From Nocardia arthritidis (lineage in GTDB: Bacteria; Actinomycetota; Actinomycetes; Mycobacteriales; Mycobacteriaceae), in contig NZ_CP046172.1 in the NCBI RefSeq assembly GCF_011801145.1, forward strand, positions 5,270,001 to 5,334,000: a stretch of DNA of 64,000 bases, given 5' to 3'. The notes below the pieces were generated by a model. The model searched no databases. It saw nothing but the letters and a program-made list of their open reading frames with translations, and was not told where the DNA came from. The position numbers were made by a program, and so were the translations under genes. The number at the start of each line of letters is the position of its first letter. Position 1 is the stretch's first letter. Shown here in pieces: positions 15,295-22,882 of the stretch.

Positions 15295-16479
15295 ATGGTC
15301 AGGGCAAGGAAGTCTTCGGTCGTCGTCGTGGCGCTGGCCGCACTGGTGTGCACCGTCGTCCGGCCGCAAATACACACGGCGGCAGCGGATGTCGTGCGGT
15401 TCCAGCATCCCGGCGTGCTGGTCGGCGATAAGCAGCTGACGTTCGTCCAGGATCGGCTGGCCGCCGGCGCCGAACCGTGGAAGTCGGCCTTCGCCGACCT
15501 ACAGGCCAGCCGATATGCCGCACTCGATTGGCAGGCCAAGCCGCGCGCCACCGTCGAATGCGGCTCGAGCTCCAAACCGAACAACGGCTGCTCCGACGAA
15601 CGCGACGATTCGATGGCCGCCTACACCGACGCCCTCGCGTGGGCGCTCACCAAGGACCAGCGGTACGCGGACAAGGCAATTCAGATCATGGACGCCTGGT
15701 CGGCGACCATTCGCGAACATACGAACACCAACGCGCCGTTGCAGACCGGATGGTCCGGCAACAACTGGTCCCGCGCGGCGGAGCTCATCCGCTACACCGG
15801 TGCGGGCTGGGCCGCGGCCTCGATCGATCGCTTCGCCACCATGCTGCGCGACGTCTACGCGCCGCTGCTGACCCCGGGAAGCCCACGCAAGAACGGCAAT
15901 TGGGAACTGATCCAGGCCGACGCGCTGCTCGGCATCGCGGTATTCCTCGACGACAACGATCTATTCGGACAGGCAATTACACTGTGGCGCAACCGATTAC
16001 CCGCATACATCTACCTGACCACCGACGGCCCGCGGCCGGTGCCGCCGCCGAACGCGGGCATCACCGACCCCGACGCGCTGATCAAATACTGGCAGGGCCA
16101 GTCGACGTTCGTCGACGGACTGGCCCAGGAGACCTGCCGCGATTTCGGCCACACCGGATGGGGTTTCGAGGCCGCGGCGCAGGCGGCCGAAACCGCGCGG
16201 CTGCAGGGCGTGGATCTGTGGTCCGAGGGCCGTGACCGCCTGGTCAAAGCGCTGGAGTTCCACACCGCCTACGACAACGGCGCGGATGTGCCGGACTGGC
16301 TGTGCGACGGCAGCGTGAAAACCGGACTCGGCCCGGCGGTGCAGCTCGCCTTCAACGAATACCACTCCCGCGAGGGCATGCCGATGCCGCAGACCGAACG
16401 ATACGTGGCCGCGCACAGCCCGTTCGAGGTCAACTACTTCATCGGCTGGGAGACGCTGACCGACACCGGCGCACCCTGA
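15295..16479 (+). CDS. Secreted alginate-lyase-family protein
   Basis: A 394-residue protein with an N-terminal signal peptide (MVRARKSSVVVVALAALVC and an Ala-rich cleavage area). The start ATG at 15295 follows GGAAGGA. The mature part is helix-rich with AYTDALAWALTKDQRYADKA, IMDAWSATI and TGWSGNNWSRAAELIRYTG. LAQETCRDFGHTGWGFEAAA follows, matching the (alpha/alpha) toroid of alginate lyase family proteins (PF05426-like). These depolymerise uronate or related polysaccharides. The true substrate here may be a plant, algal or own cell-surface polymer. A 222-base leader separates it from the ABC-F gene, so it probably has its own promoter. Confidence 0.8.
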   Translation: MVRARKSSVVVVALAALVCTVVRPQIHTAAADVVRFQHPGVLVGDKQLTFVQDRLAAGAEPWKSAFADLQASRYAALDWQAKPRATVECGSSSKPNNGCSDERDDSMAAYTDALAWALTKDQRYADKAIQIMDAWSATIREHTNTNAPLQTGWSGNNWSRAAELIRYTGAGWAAASIDRFATMLRDVYAPLLTPGSPRKNGNWELIQADALLGIAVFLDDNDLFGQAITLWRNRLPAYIYLTTDGPRPVPPPNAGITDPDALIKYWQGQSTFVDGLAQETCRDFGHTGWGFEAAAQAAETARLQGVDLWSEGRDRLVKALEFHTAYDNGADVPDWLCDGSVKTGLGPAVQLAFNEYHSREGMPMPQTERYVAAHSPFEVNYFIGWETLTDTGAP

Positions 16480-16502
16480 CGGGTGCGGGCAGACTGGAGT
16501 CT

Positions 16503-16991
16503 GTGCGATTCGTGATGCGACAGCGCGTATTGAGCCTCGGCCAGGACTACTGGGTCACCGACAGCGCGGGGAACCGGGTATTCCTCGTCGACGGGAAGGT
16601 GCTGACCTTCCGTCGGCGGTTCCAGCTGCGGGGTCCCGGCGGCGAGATATACGCGGTGGCGCATCGCAGACTCATCGCACTGCGCGACACCATGGTGGTC
16701 AGGTCCGGCGGACGGCACGCGGCCACCGTGCGCACGAAGCTGTTCAGTCCGGTCCGCCACAGCTTCACCATCGCCCTCGCCAACGGTGAACGGTGGGTCG
16801 CGCGCGGCGATCTCATCGAGAAGAACAACACGCTGGAGGGTCCGCAGGGCGTGGTCGCACACACCTCGCACCGGTGGTTCCGGATCCGCGACAGCTACGG
16901 CGTCGAGATCTACCACCCCGACGTCCCACTGGCGCTGGCCCTTGTCGTGTGCATCGACGAAATGGTCGCCGCCGAACGCGCTCGGGAGTAG
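16503..16991 (+). CDS. LURP-one-related family protein
   Basis: A 162-residue protein starting at GTG (MRFVMRQRVLSLGQDYWVTD). Repeated beta-hairpin phrases such as NRVFLVDGKVLTFRRRFQL, GPGGEIYAVAHRRLIALRD and RWVARGDLIEKNNTLEGPQG are typical of the LURP-one/Tubby-like fold. Bacterial members are widespread, with no settled function; phospholipid scramblase-like lipid binding has been proposed for the superfamily. The gene is 23 bases after the alginate-lyase-like gene on the same strand and ends before a bidirectional terminator. Confidence 0.85.
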   Translation: MRFVMRQRVLSLGQDYWVTDSAGNRVFLVDGKVLTFRRRFQLRGPGGEIYAVAHRRLIALRDTMVVRSGGRHAATVRTKLFSPVRHSFTIALANGERWVARGDLIEKNNTLEGPQGVVAHTSHRWFRIRDSYGVEIYHPDVPLALALVVCIDEMVAAERARE

Positions 16992-17005
16992 ACCCCTGCC
17001 AGGGT

Positions 17006-17050
17006 GCTGCCCGGTTGTGATGCCACTGGATGTGCTCACGGCCGGGCAGC
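17006..17050. terminator. Inverted repeat between convergent genes
   Basis: GCTGCCCGG (17006-17014) and CCGGGCAGC (17042-17050) form a perfect nine-pair stem with a 27-base loop. It sits between the converging LURP-one gene and the last gene of the capsid-containing operon, so it may terminate both. Confidence 0.45.
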
Positions 17051-17087
17051 TGGCCAGGAACCCGATACCGCGAGATCAGCTGCGCCA

Positions 17088-17780
17088 CTAGCGAAACGGC
17101 TTGCGGCACAACGTGTTATGCACCATCTCGGTGAGCGTCACGATGTCGAAGACGGGTAGGCCGATGCGACTTCGGATGGCGTGGGCGTACGGGACCAGAT
17201 CGGTGCATTCGATGACGAGTGCGCCCATATCCGGGTTGTGCGCGGCCAGCTCGGTCACCTCGTCGAGCACTTCGCGGCCGAGGCGTTCGGCATCGAGTTC
17301 GGTGCGGCGGCCTTCGAGGACGACCTCACGGAATTCGGGATGCTCCGACATGCCCGCGACGCGGACCGGCACGGATTCACCGCCGATCGCCGCCAGATGA
17401 CGGTGGGTGAGCGACTCCTTCCTGGCGACGAGCAGACCCACCGTGCGATCCGCGGCCAGCATGCGGTGCACCATCGGCAGCTGGATCAGGCTGGAGCTGA
17501 ACAGCGGAACACGCACGGCGTCGGCCAGTTGCGCCTGAAAGATGACGAGGAAGCCGCACGCGGCCGTAATCGCCGCGACGCCTTCGGATTCCAGTTTCCG
17601 CGCGGCGTCGACGAATGGGCGCAGCAGTGCCGGATCGGCCTCGGTCACCACTCGCCGCGGTGTCGCGCCCCGCACCACCTCGTACACGACCGGAAAGTCG
17701 AATGTCGCCGGATTCCGGATATGGCCCGGATTTTTGGTGAACGCGGTGTCGAGGCACAGCACACCGATCGCATCCGTCAT
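17088..17780 (-). CDS. Asp/Glu/hydantoin racemase family protein
   Basis: A 230-residue member of the aspartate/glutamate/hydantoin racemase superfamily. Both catalytic Cys positions are visible: AITAACGFLVIF in the first half and LVIECTDLVPYA in the second. The ATG at 17780 has a GAGG site six bases upstream. It is the last gene of the seven-gene operon, starting one base after the FAD dehydrogenase stop. Pairing of a cofactor-free racemase with a D-amino-acid-dehydrogenase-like enzyme suggests successive steps on one amino acid, in or around the capsid encoded upstream. That is inference. The amino acid is unknown. Confidence 0.85.
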   Translation of the reverse strand: MTDAIGVLCLDTAFTKNPGHIRNPATFDFPVVYEVVRGATPRRVVTEADPALLRPFVDAARKLESEGVAAITAACGFLVIFQAQLADAVRVPLFSSSLIQLPMVHRMLAADRTVGLLVARKESLTHRHLAAIGGESVPVRVAGMSEHPEFREVVLEGRRTELDAERLGREVLDEVTELAAHNPDMGALVIECTDLVPYAHAIRSRIGLPVFDIVTLTEMVHNTLCRKPFR

Positions 17781-17781
17781 A

Positions 17782-19083
17782 TCAACCTCGTTTCGCATGA
17801 CCGCCGCCGAAGCGGTTCGGCCGCAACGGAATCGGATCGGTGACCGGTTGCGCACCGGATAGCAGCTGCCCGACCAGTTCCCCGCCCGCGGGCGCCAGCC
17901 CCATGCCGATATGGCCGTGGCCCGCCGCGACGAGTAGATTGCCGAAATCACCGGCGCGCCCGATCAGCGGCAGGCTGTCCGGCGTGCACGGCCGAAATCC
18001 GCTCCAGGTCTCCAGGATTCGGGTTTCCTCCAGTGCGGGCAGATAGTCGCGGACAGTTCGCAGCATCGCCCGCACCCTGCGGTCGGCGGCGGCGCCGTTC
18101 ATCCCGGTGAGCTCGAGCCGTCCACCGACGCGCAGGCGCTCGCCCAGCGGCACCATCGCAATCCTGCCCTCACTCAACAGCACCGGACGACTGGGCGCGC
18201 TCGCCGGGCGCTCCATGGTGACGCTGTAACCCTTCACCGGCTGCAACAGCAGGCCGATACCGGCCATCCGGGCGCAGTCGGCCGACCACGCGCCCGCGGC
18301 GACAACCACGTCCGCGGGACGGAATTCGCCCCGATTCGTTCGCAGCAGCCGGACCCGCCGCCACTCGGTCTCGAACCCGGTCACCTCGGTGTGCTCACAG
18401 ATCTCGACGCCCAAATCCCGTAGCATCCGGCCGAATTCGGTGACGAACTCCGGTACGTGCAGATAGGCGCCCTCCGGGTTGTACAGGGCGCCATGGATGT
18501 CGAACCGCGTCTTCGGTTCGAGCTCGCCGAGTTCATCCGGGCCGAGTACGCGCAGCGGTATTCCGTTGTCCACCGCGCGGGGTACCGCCCGGCTCGCCTC
18601 GGCGAAACCGCGCGCGGATTTGAACGTCAGCACGATGCCCGGTGAATCCAGTTCGGCGGCAAAGTTTTCCGATGAACACAGGGCGTCGAGCAATTCGAGG
18701 CTGCGCCGCTTCATCCCGGCCAGCACCCGGAATCCGGCCGCCGCGGCCTCGGCCGAGCACGCCCGGCGGAAATGCCAGAGCCAGCGTAGTAATTCGGCAT
18801 CCGCGCGCGGTTCGATATACCAGGGCGCGTCCGGGCGCAGCATGCCGAGCGCGCGCAGCGACCGCATGCCCGGCTCGGCCAACGGCGCGGCGCCGTGGCT
18901 GCCGACGAATCCGGTATTCCCGTAGGAGCACGACTGCGGCCCGCCGAGCGCGCCGCGCTCCAGCACGGTCACCGACGCACCGCCGAGGCGCAGATAGTAG
19001 GCACAGAACAGACCGGCGACCCCGCCGCCGACGACCACCACATCCGGATCGTCGCGCACGGGAGCCGGGTCTCGGTTCACCAC
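17782..19083 (-). CDS. FAD-dependent D-amino-acid dehydrogenase-like oxidoreductase
   Basis: A 433-residue DAO-superfamily flavoenzyme like DadA. The dinucleotide fold is at residues about 14-42: VVVVGGGVAGLFCAYYLRLG, then VTVLERG. GYSVTMERPA and the C-terminal PDSLPLIGRAGDFGNLLVAA, followed by GHGHIGMGLAPAGG, match the FAD-binding C-terminal signature. Members oxidise amino or imino acids to imines/keto acids. The start is GTG at 19083, nine bases after the capsid gene stop. It has an N-terminal extension of about 13 residues and a Gly/Arg-rich C-terminal tail (RPNRFGGGHAKRG), both of which could be capsid-targeting segments. No targeting motif is known for this group. Confidence 0.87.
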   Translation of the reverse strand: MVNRDPAPVRDDPDVVVVGGGVAGLFCAYYLRLGGASVTVLERGALGGPQSCSYGNTGFVGSHGAAPLAEPGMRSLRALGMLRPDAPWYIEPRADAELLRWLWHFRRACSAEAAAAGFRVLAGMKRRSLELLDALCSSENFAAELDSPGIVLTFKSARGFAEASRAVPRAVDNGIPLRVLGPDELGELEPKTRFDIHGALYNPEGAYLHVPEFVTEFGRMLRDLGVEICEHTEVTGFETEWRRVRLLRTNRGEFRPADVVVAAGAWSADCARMAGIGLLLQPVKGYSVTMERPASAPSRPVLLSEGRIAMVPLGERLRVGGRLELTGMNGAAADRRVRAMLRTVRDYLPALEETRILETWSGFRPCTPDSLPLIGRAGDFGNLLVAAGHGHIGMGLAPAGGELVGQLLSGAQPVTDPIPLRPNRFGGGHAKRG

Positions 19084-19092
19084 GATTCCGGC

Positions 19093-19959
19093 CTACACGG
19101 TGACGACGAAGAAGTTCGTCGGCAGGTTGACCACCACCCGCTCGTAGATCTGGGCCATCAGCGCGATACCCGGCTCGGCGAAGGTGCCCTCGGGCGGTTC
19201 GGCGAAGCGGATGACCGAGCGCCCGGCGTCGAAAAGCTGTGCGCCGTGGCCGAAATCGCCGACGATCGCGGTCCCCGGCTCGACAAGGCGGGTGCGCACG
19301 ATGAACACCCCGTTCTGCTCGAGATCCTCCATCAGCCGACCGCTTCCCATGGCCAGGTAGTAGTCGACGGGGTTGATGATCAGGCCGTCGGCGGTGCCGC
19401 CCATCTGCTCTACCTCGTTGCAGGCGCGCAGGATCGTCGAGGCGAACGGCCCCGGCGCGGTCATCCGTTCGATACCGGGCATATTCAGCAGCCCGCCCTC
19501 GCCGCTGATGATGGTGTGATTCTCGGCAGTGCACAGCCGGACGATCAATCGATAGTTGATGAAGTTCTCGAAGGTTTCCGGATCCGTCCACAGCTCGGGC
19601 GGCACCCTGACCCACGCCGTGGTGGTGAGCAGTTCCGGGATCGGCGACTTGTGGAATCCGCTGGCCAGCTCGCGCCGCACCTCCGCGCCGGCGATCGGCG
19701 CGTCACCCGCGCTCTCGTGCCAGTAGAAGTGGCGTGGATCACGGGACAGGTCAATGGTTTTCAGCATATTGCGGGCCGGGTTGCGCGGTTTGCGCCGCGA
19801 GCTCGTGAGCGAATCGGTGATGGTCACGTCGTACTCGACGGCCGCGTCGAGCCCTTGTTCCGCACAGCATTCGGCGAATACCCGGCCCGGCGACCGCTCG
19901 TTCTTCCGGTCGGCGACCACCTGCGCCAGAGTCTGCTTGATACCCTCTGTTTTCAACAT
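19093..19959 (-). CDS. HK97-fold capsid-like protein: encapsulin, family 3-like
   Basis: A 288-residue protein with the sequence pattern of HK97-type major capsid proteins. It has an E-rich helix (residues about 125-150), then IISGEGGLLNMPGIERMTAP, a long helix, DGLIINPVDYYLAMG (191-205) and GTAIVGDFGHGAQLFD (229-244). FAEPGIALMAQIYERVVVNL leads to an aromatic C terminus. There is no N-terminal scaffold domain. The ATG at 19959 follows a strong AGGAGG. It lies in the middle of a metabolic operon with no portal, terminase, protease or tail gene anywhere in the window, so a resident phage is unlikely. The protein most resembles encapsulin shells of the natural-product class (family 3), which self-assemble and hold enzymes. 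Assembly, cargo and family placement need testing. Confidence 0.8.
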   Translation of the reverse strand: MLKTEGIKQTLAQVVADRKNERSPGRVFAECCAEQGLDAAVEYDVTITDSLTSSRRKPRNPARNMLKTIDLSRDPRHFYWHESAGDAPIAGAEVRRELASGFHKSPIPELLTTTAWVRVPPELWTDPETFENFINYRLIVRLCTAENHTIISGEGGLLNMPGIERMTAPGPFASTILRACNEVEQMGGTADGLIINPVDYYLAMGSGRLMEDLEQNGVFIVRTRLVEPGTAIVGDFGHGAQLFDAGRSVIRFAEPPEGTFAEPGIALMAQIYERVVVNLPTNFFVVTV

Positions 19960-19989
19960 CTTGCCTCCTGAGAAATCCGGCGCCGCTTG

Positions 19990-20793
19990 CTATTTCGCCG
20001 GCGCGTAGGACGAGCCGAGCACGCTCGCGCCGCCGTCGATCAGTTGCACCGTTCCGGTGATGTACGCGGCCCGTTCACTGGCCAAAAAGGCGGCGAGGGC
20101 GGCGATTTCGTCCGGCCGCGCGATCCGCCCCACCGCGGTGTGCGCGTCGAGCGCGGCCAATTCCGCATCGATCGCGCCGTCCGCGGATCGCTGTGCCAGG
20201 ACCCGTTCCAGCAACGGGGTGCGGGTGGAACTCGGCGCGAGCACGTTGACGGTCACGCCGTCGCGCCCGGCCGCAGCGGCGAGGGATTGGGCGAACCGTG
20301 TGATCGCCGCCCTGGTCACGCCGGACAGCGCCAGCCCGCCGATCGGTACCGCCGCCGTTTCCGATGCGACGAAAAGCACACGGCCCCAGCCCTTTTCCCG
20401 CAAATAGGGCAGTGCCGCCAGCGCCAGTTCGACGGCGGGCATCAGCACCTCGTCGACCGCCGCCCGGTAGGTCGCCGGGTCGAAGGCCACCGCGCTGCCG
20501 GTGGGCGGGGTGCCGCCGCTCACCGCGACGATATGCAGCCCGCCGAATTCGGCGGCCACCTCCTCGACCCAGCGCCGGGCCGCGACGCCATCGGTGATGT
20601 CGACGCTCGTGGCATGCACCCGGCCCAACGCCTTCTCCCGCACGACGCGCTCGGCCGCCGCCAGCCGGTCCGGATCGCGCGCGCCGATGGCGACGTGCGC
20701 GCCCTCGGCCGCCAACTCCCTGGCGATCGCCAGACCTATACCGCTCGAACCGCCGGCCACCAGCGCGACCTTGTTCGTCAGACCGAGATCCAC
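19990..20793 (-). CDS. SDR oxidoreductase with altered active site
   Basis: A 267-residue classical-length short-chain dehydrogenase starting at GTG two bases after the sulfotransferase stop. The cofactor motif is GGSSGIG (residues 14-20), and the Ser of the catalytic set is S144 in VASETA. The usual Tyr and Lys of YxxxK, expected 13 and 17 residues further on, are S157 and R161 (SGVTR). Some FabG-like SDRs share this S-x-x-x-R pattern and their chemistry is unclear. The C terminus, EIAALAAFLASERAAYITGT, is intact. It is the gene directly upstream of the capsid gene, 30 bases away, and is a candidate cargo or partner enzyme. Confidence 0.9.
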   Translation of the reverse strand: MDLGLTNKVALVAGGSSGIGLAIARELAAEGAHVAIGARDPDRLAAAERVVREKALGRVHATSVDITDGVAARRWVEEVAAEFGGLHIVAVSGGTPPTGSAVAFDPATYRAAVDEVLMPAVELALAALPYLREKGWGRVLFVASETAAVPIGGLALSGVTRAAITRFAQSLAAAAGRDGVTVNVLAPSSTRTPLLERVLAQRSADGAIDAELAALDAHTAVGRIARPDEIAALAAFLASERAAYITGTVQLIDGGASVLGSSYAPAK

Positions 20794-20795
20794 CG

Positions 20796-21722
20796 CTAGG
20801 CTCTTCCGTTGCGGTCGGTGTAGCCGTATCGCCGCAGCAGTGGCCAGGACAGCGTGGCCACCGTCGTCCGCGCGGATTTCGGCAGCGCGGTCCGCCAGGT
20901 ATCGTCCGTCGGCCGGATGACGGTGACGCCGGTGTTGAAGCGGTCCGGATTGCCGGTCACCGTGTGGTTCGCGCGCAGTTCGATCGTTCGATCGGTCAGC
21001 GGATTCGCCGACGGGTCGGTTTCGCACAGCCGCAACAGGTCGTCCACCGTCCCCGCCGGATCGGCGATGAAATCCTCGTACCGCAGGAACATCGACCGCT
21101 CCGGATGGCGGCGGGTGATCGCATGCGAGGCCAGATTGAATCCGCTCCAGTAGCCGGTGCTCTTGGCCGGTGACATGGTGTACACGTATTCCTTTGGCCT
21201 GCTCCATGATTGGGCGACGGCACGGGGATCGCGCACCAGATGGACGTAGTACGGGACGATGCCGTCGAGGTATCCGAGCAGCGCCGCCTCGCCCGGGATC
21301 TTCGTGGTGTCGACGATCACCCGCGATTCGCTGCGCTCCGCGATGGCCCGATAGACCCGCGTCATCAGGTCGGCATGCGCGCGGATTTCTTCGTTGTGCA
21401 GGCCGCGGCCGAGTACCTGCCAGGTGTGCCGGGTCCGGACATTGCCGAGCTGCCGCCGGATCACCACATCGGCATGGGCCTGCATGCTGAACCCGGCGGG
21501 CCTGCCGATCGGCAGGATGGTGGACCAGAACGGGCATTCAACCAATTTCCGCCCGCAGCCGCAACTTTCGTTCGCGCCGCGACCCGCCGCGTTCTTCCAG
21601 AGGAAATGCAGTTCGCCGACGTGGAAGAAGTCCGGGATCTCGTTGAGGATATTGCCCATGATGGTGCTGCCGTTGCGGCACCACCCGGTAATGCACAGAA
21701 CCTTGAGTGGTGCGTTCGTCAT
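20796..21722 (-). CDS. PAPS-dependent sulfotransferase
   Basis: A 308-residue sulfotransferase. The 5'-phosphosulfate loop is near the N terminus in CITGWCRNGSTIMGNIL, and the 3'-phosphate motif is in HLVRDPRAVAQSWSRP. A Cys cluster, SCGCGRKLVECPFW, follows the first loop. It would move sulfate from PAPS to a hydroxyl or amine of a small molecule, lipid or glycan. The gene overlaps the upstream MFS stop by ATGA and precedes the SDR by two bases, so it is firmly part of the capsid operon. Its acceptor is unknown, but the neighbours suggest an amino-acid- or amino-sugar-derived product. Confidence 0.88.
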   Translation of the reverse strand: MTNAPLKVLCITGWCRNGSTIMGNILNEIPDFFHVGELHFLWKNAAGRGANESCGCGRKLVECPFWSTILPIGRPAGFSMQAHADVVIRRQLGNVRTRHTWQVLGRGLHNEEIRAHADLMTRVYRAIAERSESRVIVDTTKIPGEAALLGYLDGIVPYYVHLVRDPRAVAQSWSRPKEYVYTMSPAKSTGYWSGFNLASHAITRRHPERSMFLRYEDFIADPAGTVDDLLRLCETDPSANPLTDRTIELRANHTVTGNPDRFNTGVTVIRPTDDTWRTALPKSARTTVATLSWPLLRRYGYTDRNGRA

Positions 21723-22882
21723 CTGCCGACTTCCTGTTCGAGCGATTGCCGGATCGTGCGGGCCAGCGCCGTTGCGAGCAGCGCGCAACCCGCGCCGACG
21801 ACGAAGACCGCCGGATAACCGAATCCGCTCGCGATCGCGCCGGTCACCGGACCCCACACGAACAGGCCCAGATCCCAGAACGAGGTGTAGGCGCCAAGGG
21901 CCGCACCCTGTTTCGACTTCTCCGTATTGTTCATGACGATCAGCGCGAGCGACGGATGCAGCAGCGAGAATCCGGCTCCCATGACGACCGCGCCGAGCAC
22001 CGCCACCGGAAGGTTCGGCGCCCAGGCGATGATCAGCAGTCCGGCGGCCTCGCCGACACCGGACCAGGACGCCACCCGCCGCGGCCCGAGCTGGTCCGGC
22101 AGCCGCCCGATGACCAACCGGGTGCCCGCGTACACCGCGCTGAAGATGCTCAAAACAACCGCGCCGGAACCTATTCCGCGCAGCTGTAGTTCGCGGATGA
22201 CGAAGGCGGCCAACCCGACGTAGCCCGCGGCCGCGAGGCAGAGTGCGACACCGGGCAATACCGCGGGCCGCACCAGCAACCCGCCGCCACCGCCGGACGA
22301 TTCGGCGCGTGCGGGCACCGGCACCACGCTTACGAGTACTAGACCGACCAAAGGCATTGTGGCACAAAAGCTCCACACCGCATCGATGCCGAAATGCCGC
22401 AGCGCGGCCCCGAGCGCGGTGCCCGCCGAGATACCACCCCACATGGCGACGCCGTACAACCCGATCAGCTGGCCGCGGCGTTCGTGCGGTGCGAGCGTGA
22501 CCGTCCACACGGCGCCCGCGGTGAAAAGCGCCGCCTCGCCGACGCCGACCAGCAGGCGCACCGCGATCAGCCCGATGAATCCCAGCGGCACAAAGTAGAG
22601 CAGTCCGCCCGCCGCGATGGCCATGGCGCCGGACCGCATCACGAAGCGATGCCCGTACCGGTCCGCGAGCCCGCCGAAAACCGGCCGGGTGAGCAGCGCG
22701 GTGAGCGCGGTCGCCGTCACCGCGAGCCCGACCGCGAGATCGCCCGCGCCGAACTGATCCCTGACATAACCGGGCAGCACCGGAATCGCCGCCGACAGAC
22801 CGAGATAGCCGCAGAACAATCCGCCGTACACCCCGGCGAGCGCCAGACGCGGGTACGCGCCGGTCCCGGAGGAGACCGTCAT
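21719..22882 (-). CDS. MFS transporter (probable product exporter)
   Basis: A 387-residue, 12-helix-pattern major facilitator. The loop 2-3 signature is VFGGLADRYGHRFVMRSG; another conserved stretch is ALFTAGAVWTVTLAPHERRG, in the drug/multi-drug exporter style. The central loop contains a Ser/Gly-rich spacer (ESSGGGGG). It is coupled by ATGA overlaps to the aminotransferase before it and the sulfotransferase after it, which makes export of the pathway product, or import of a precursor, the likely role. No signal peptide is present or expected. Confidence 0.87.
   Translation of the reverse strand: MTVSSGTGAYPRLALAGVYGGLFCGYLGLSAAIPVLPGYVRDQFGAGDLAVGLAVTATALTALLTRPVFGGLADRYGHRFVMRSGAMAIAAGGLLYFVPLGFIGLIAVRLLVGVGEAALFTAGAVWTVTLAPHERRGQLIGLYGVAMWGGISAGTALGAALRHFGIDAVWSFCATMPLVGLVLVSVVPVPARAESSGGGGGLLVRPAVLPGVALCLAAAGYVGLAAFVIRELQLRGIGSGAVVLSIFSAVYAGTRLVIGRLPDQLGPRRVASWSGVGEAAGLLIIAWAPNLPVAVLGAVVMGAGFSLLHPSLALIVMNNTEKSKQGAALGAYTSFWDLGLFVWGPVTGAIASGFGYPAVFVVGAGCALLATALARTIRQSLEQEVGR

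Noticed and set aside
19093..19959. Prophage or phage remnant suggested by the HK97-type capsid protein
   Set aside because: No portal, terminase, protease, tail, integrase or att repeats are visible, and the gene is tightly packed among metabolic genes on the same strand. An encapsulin-type shell fits better.
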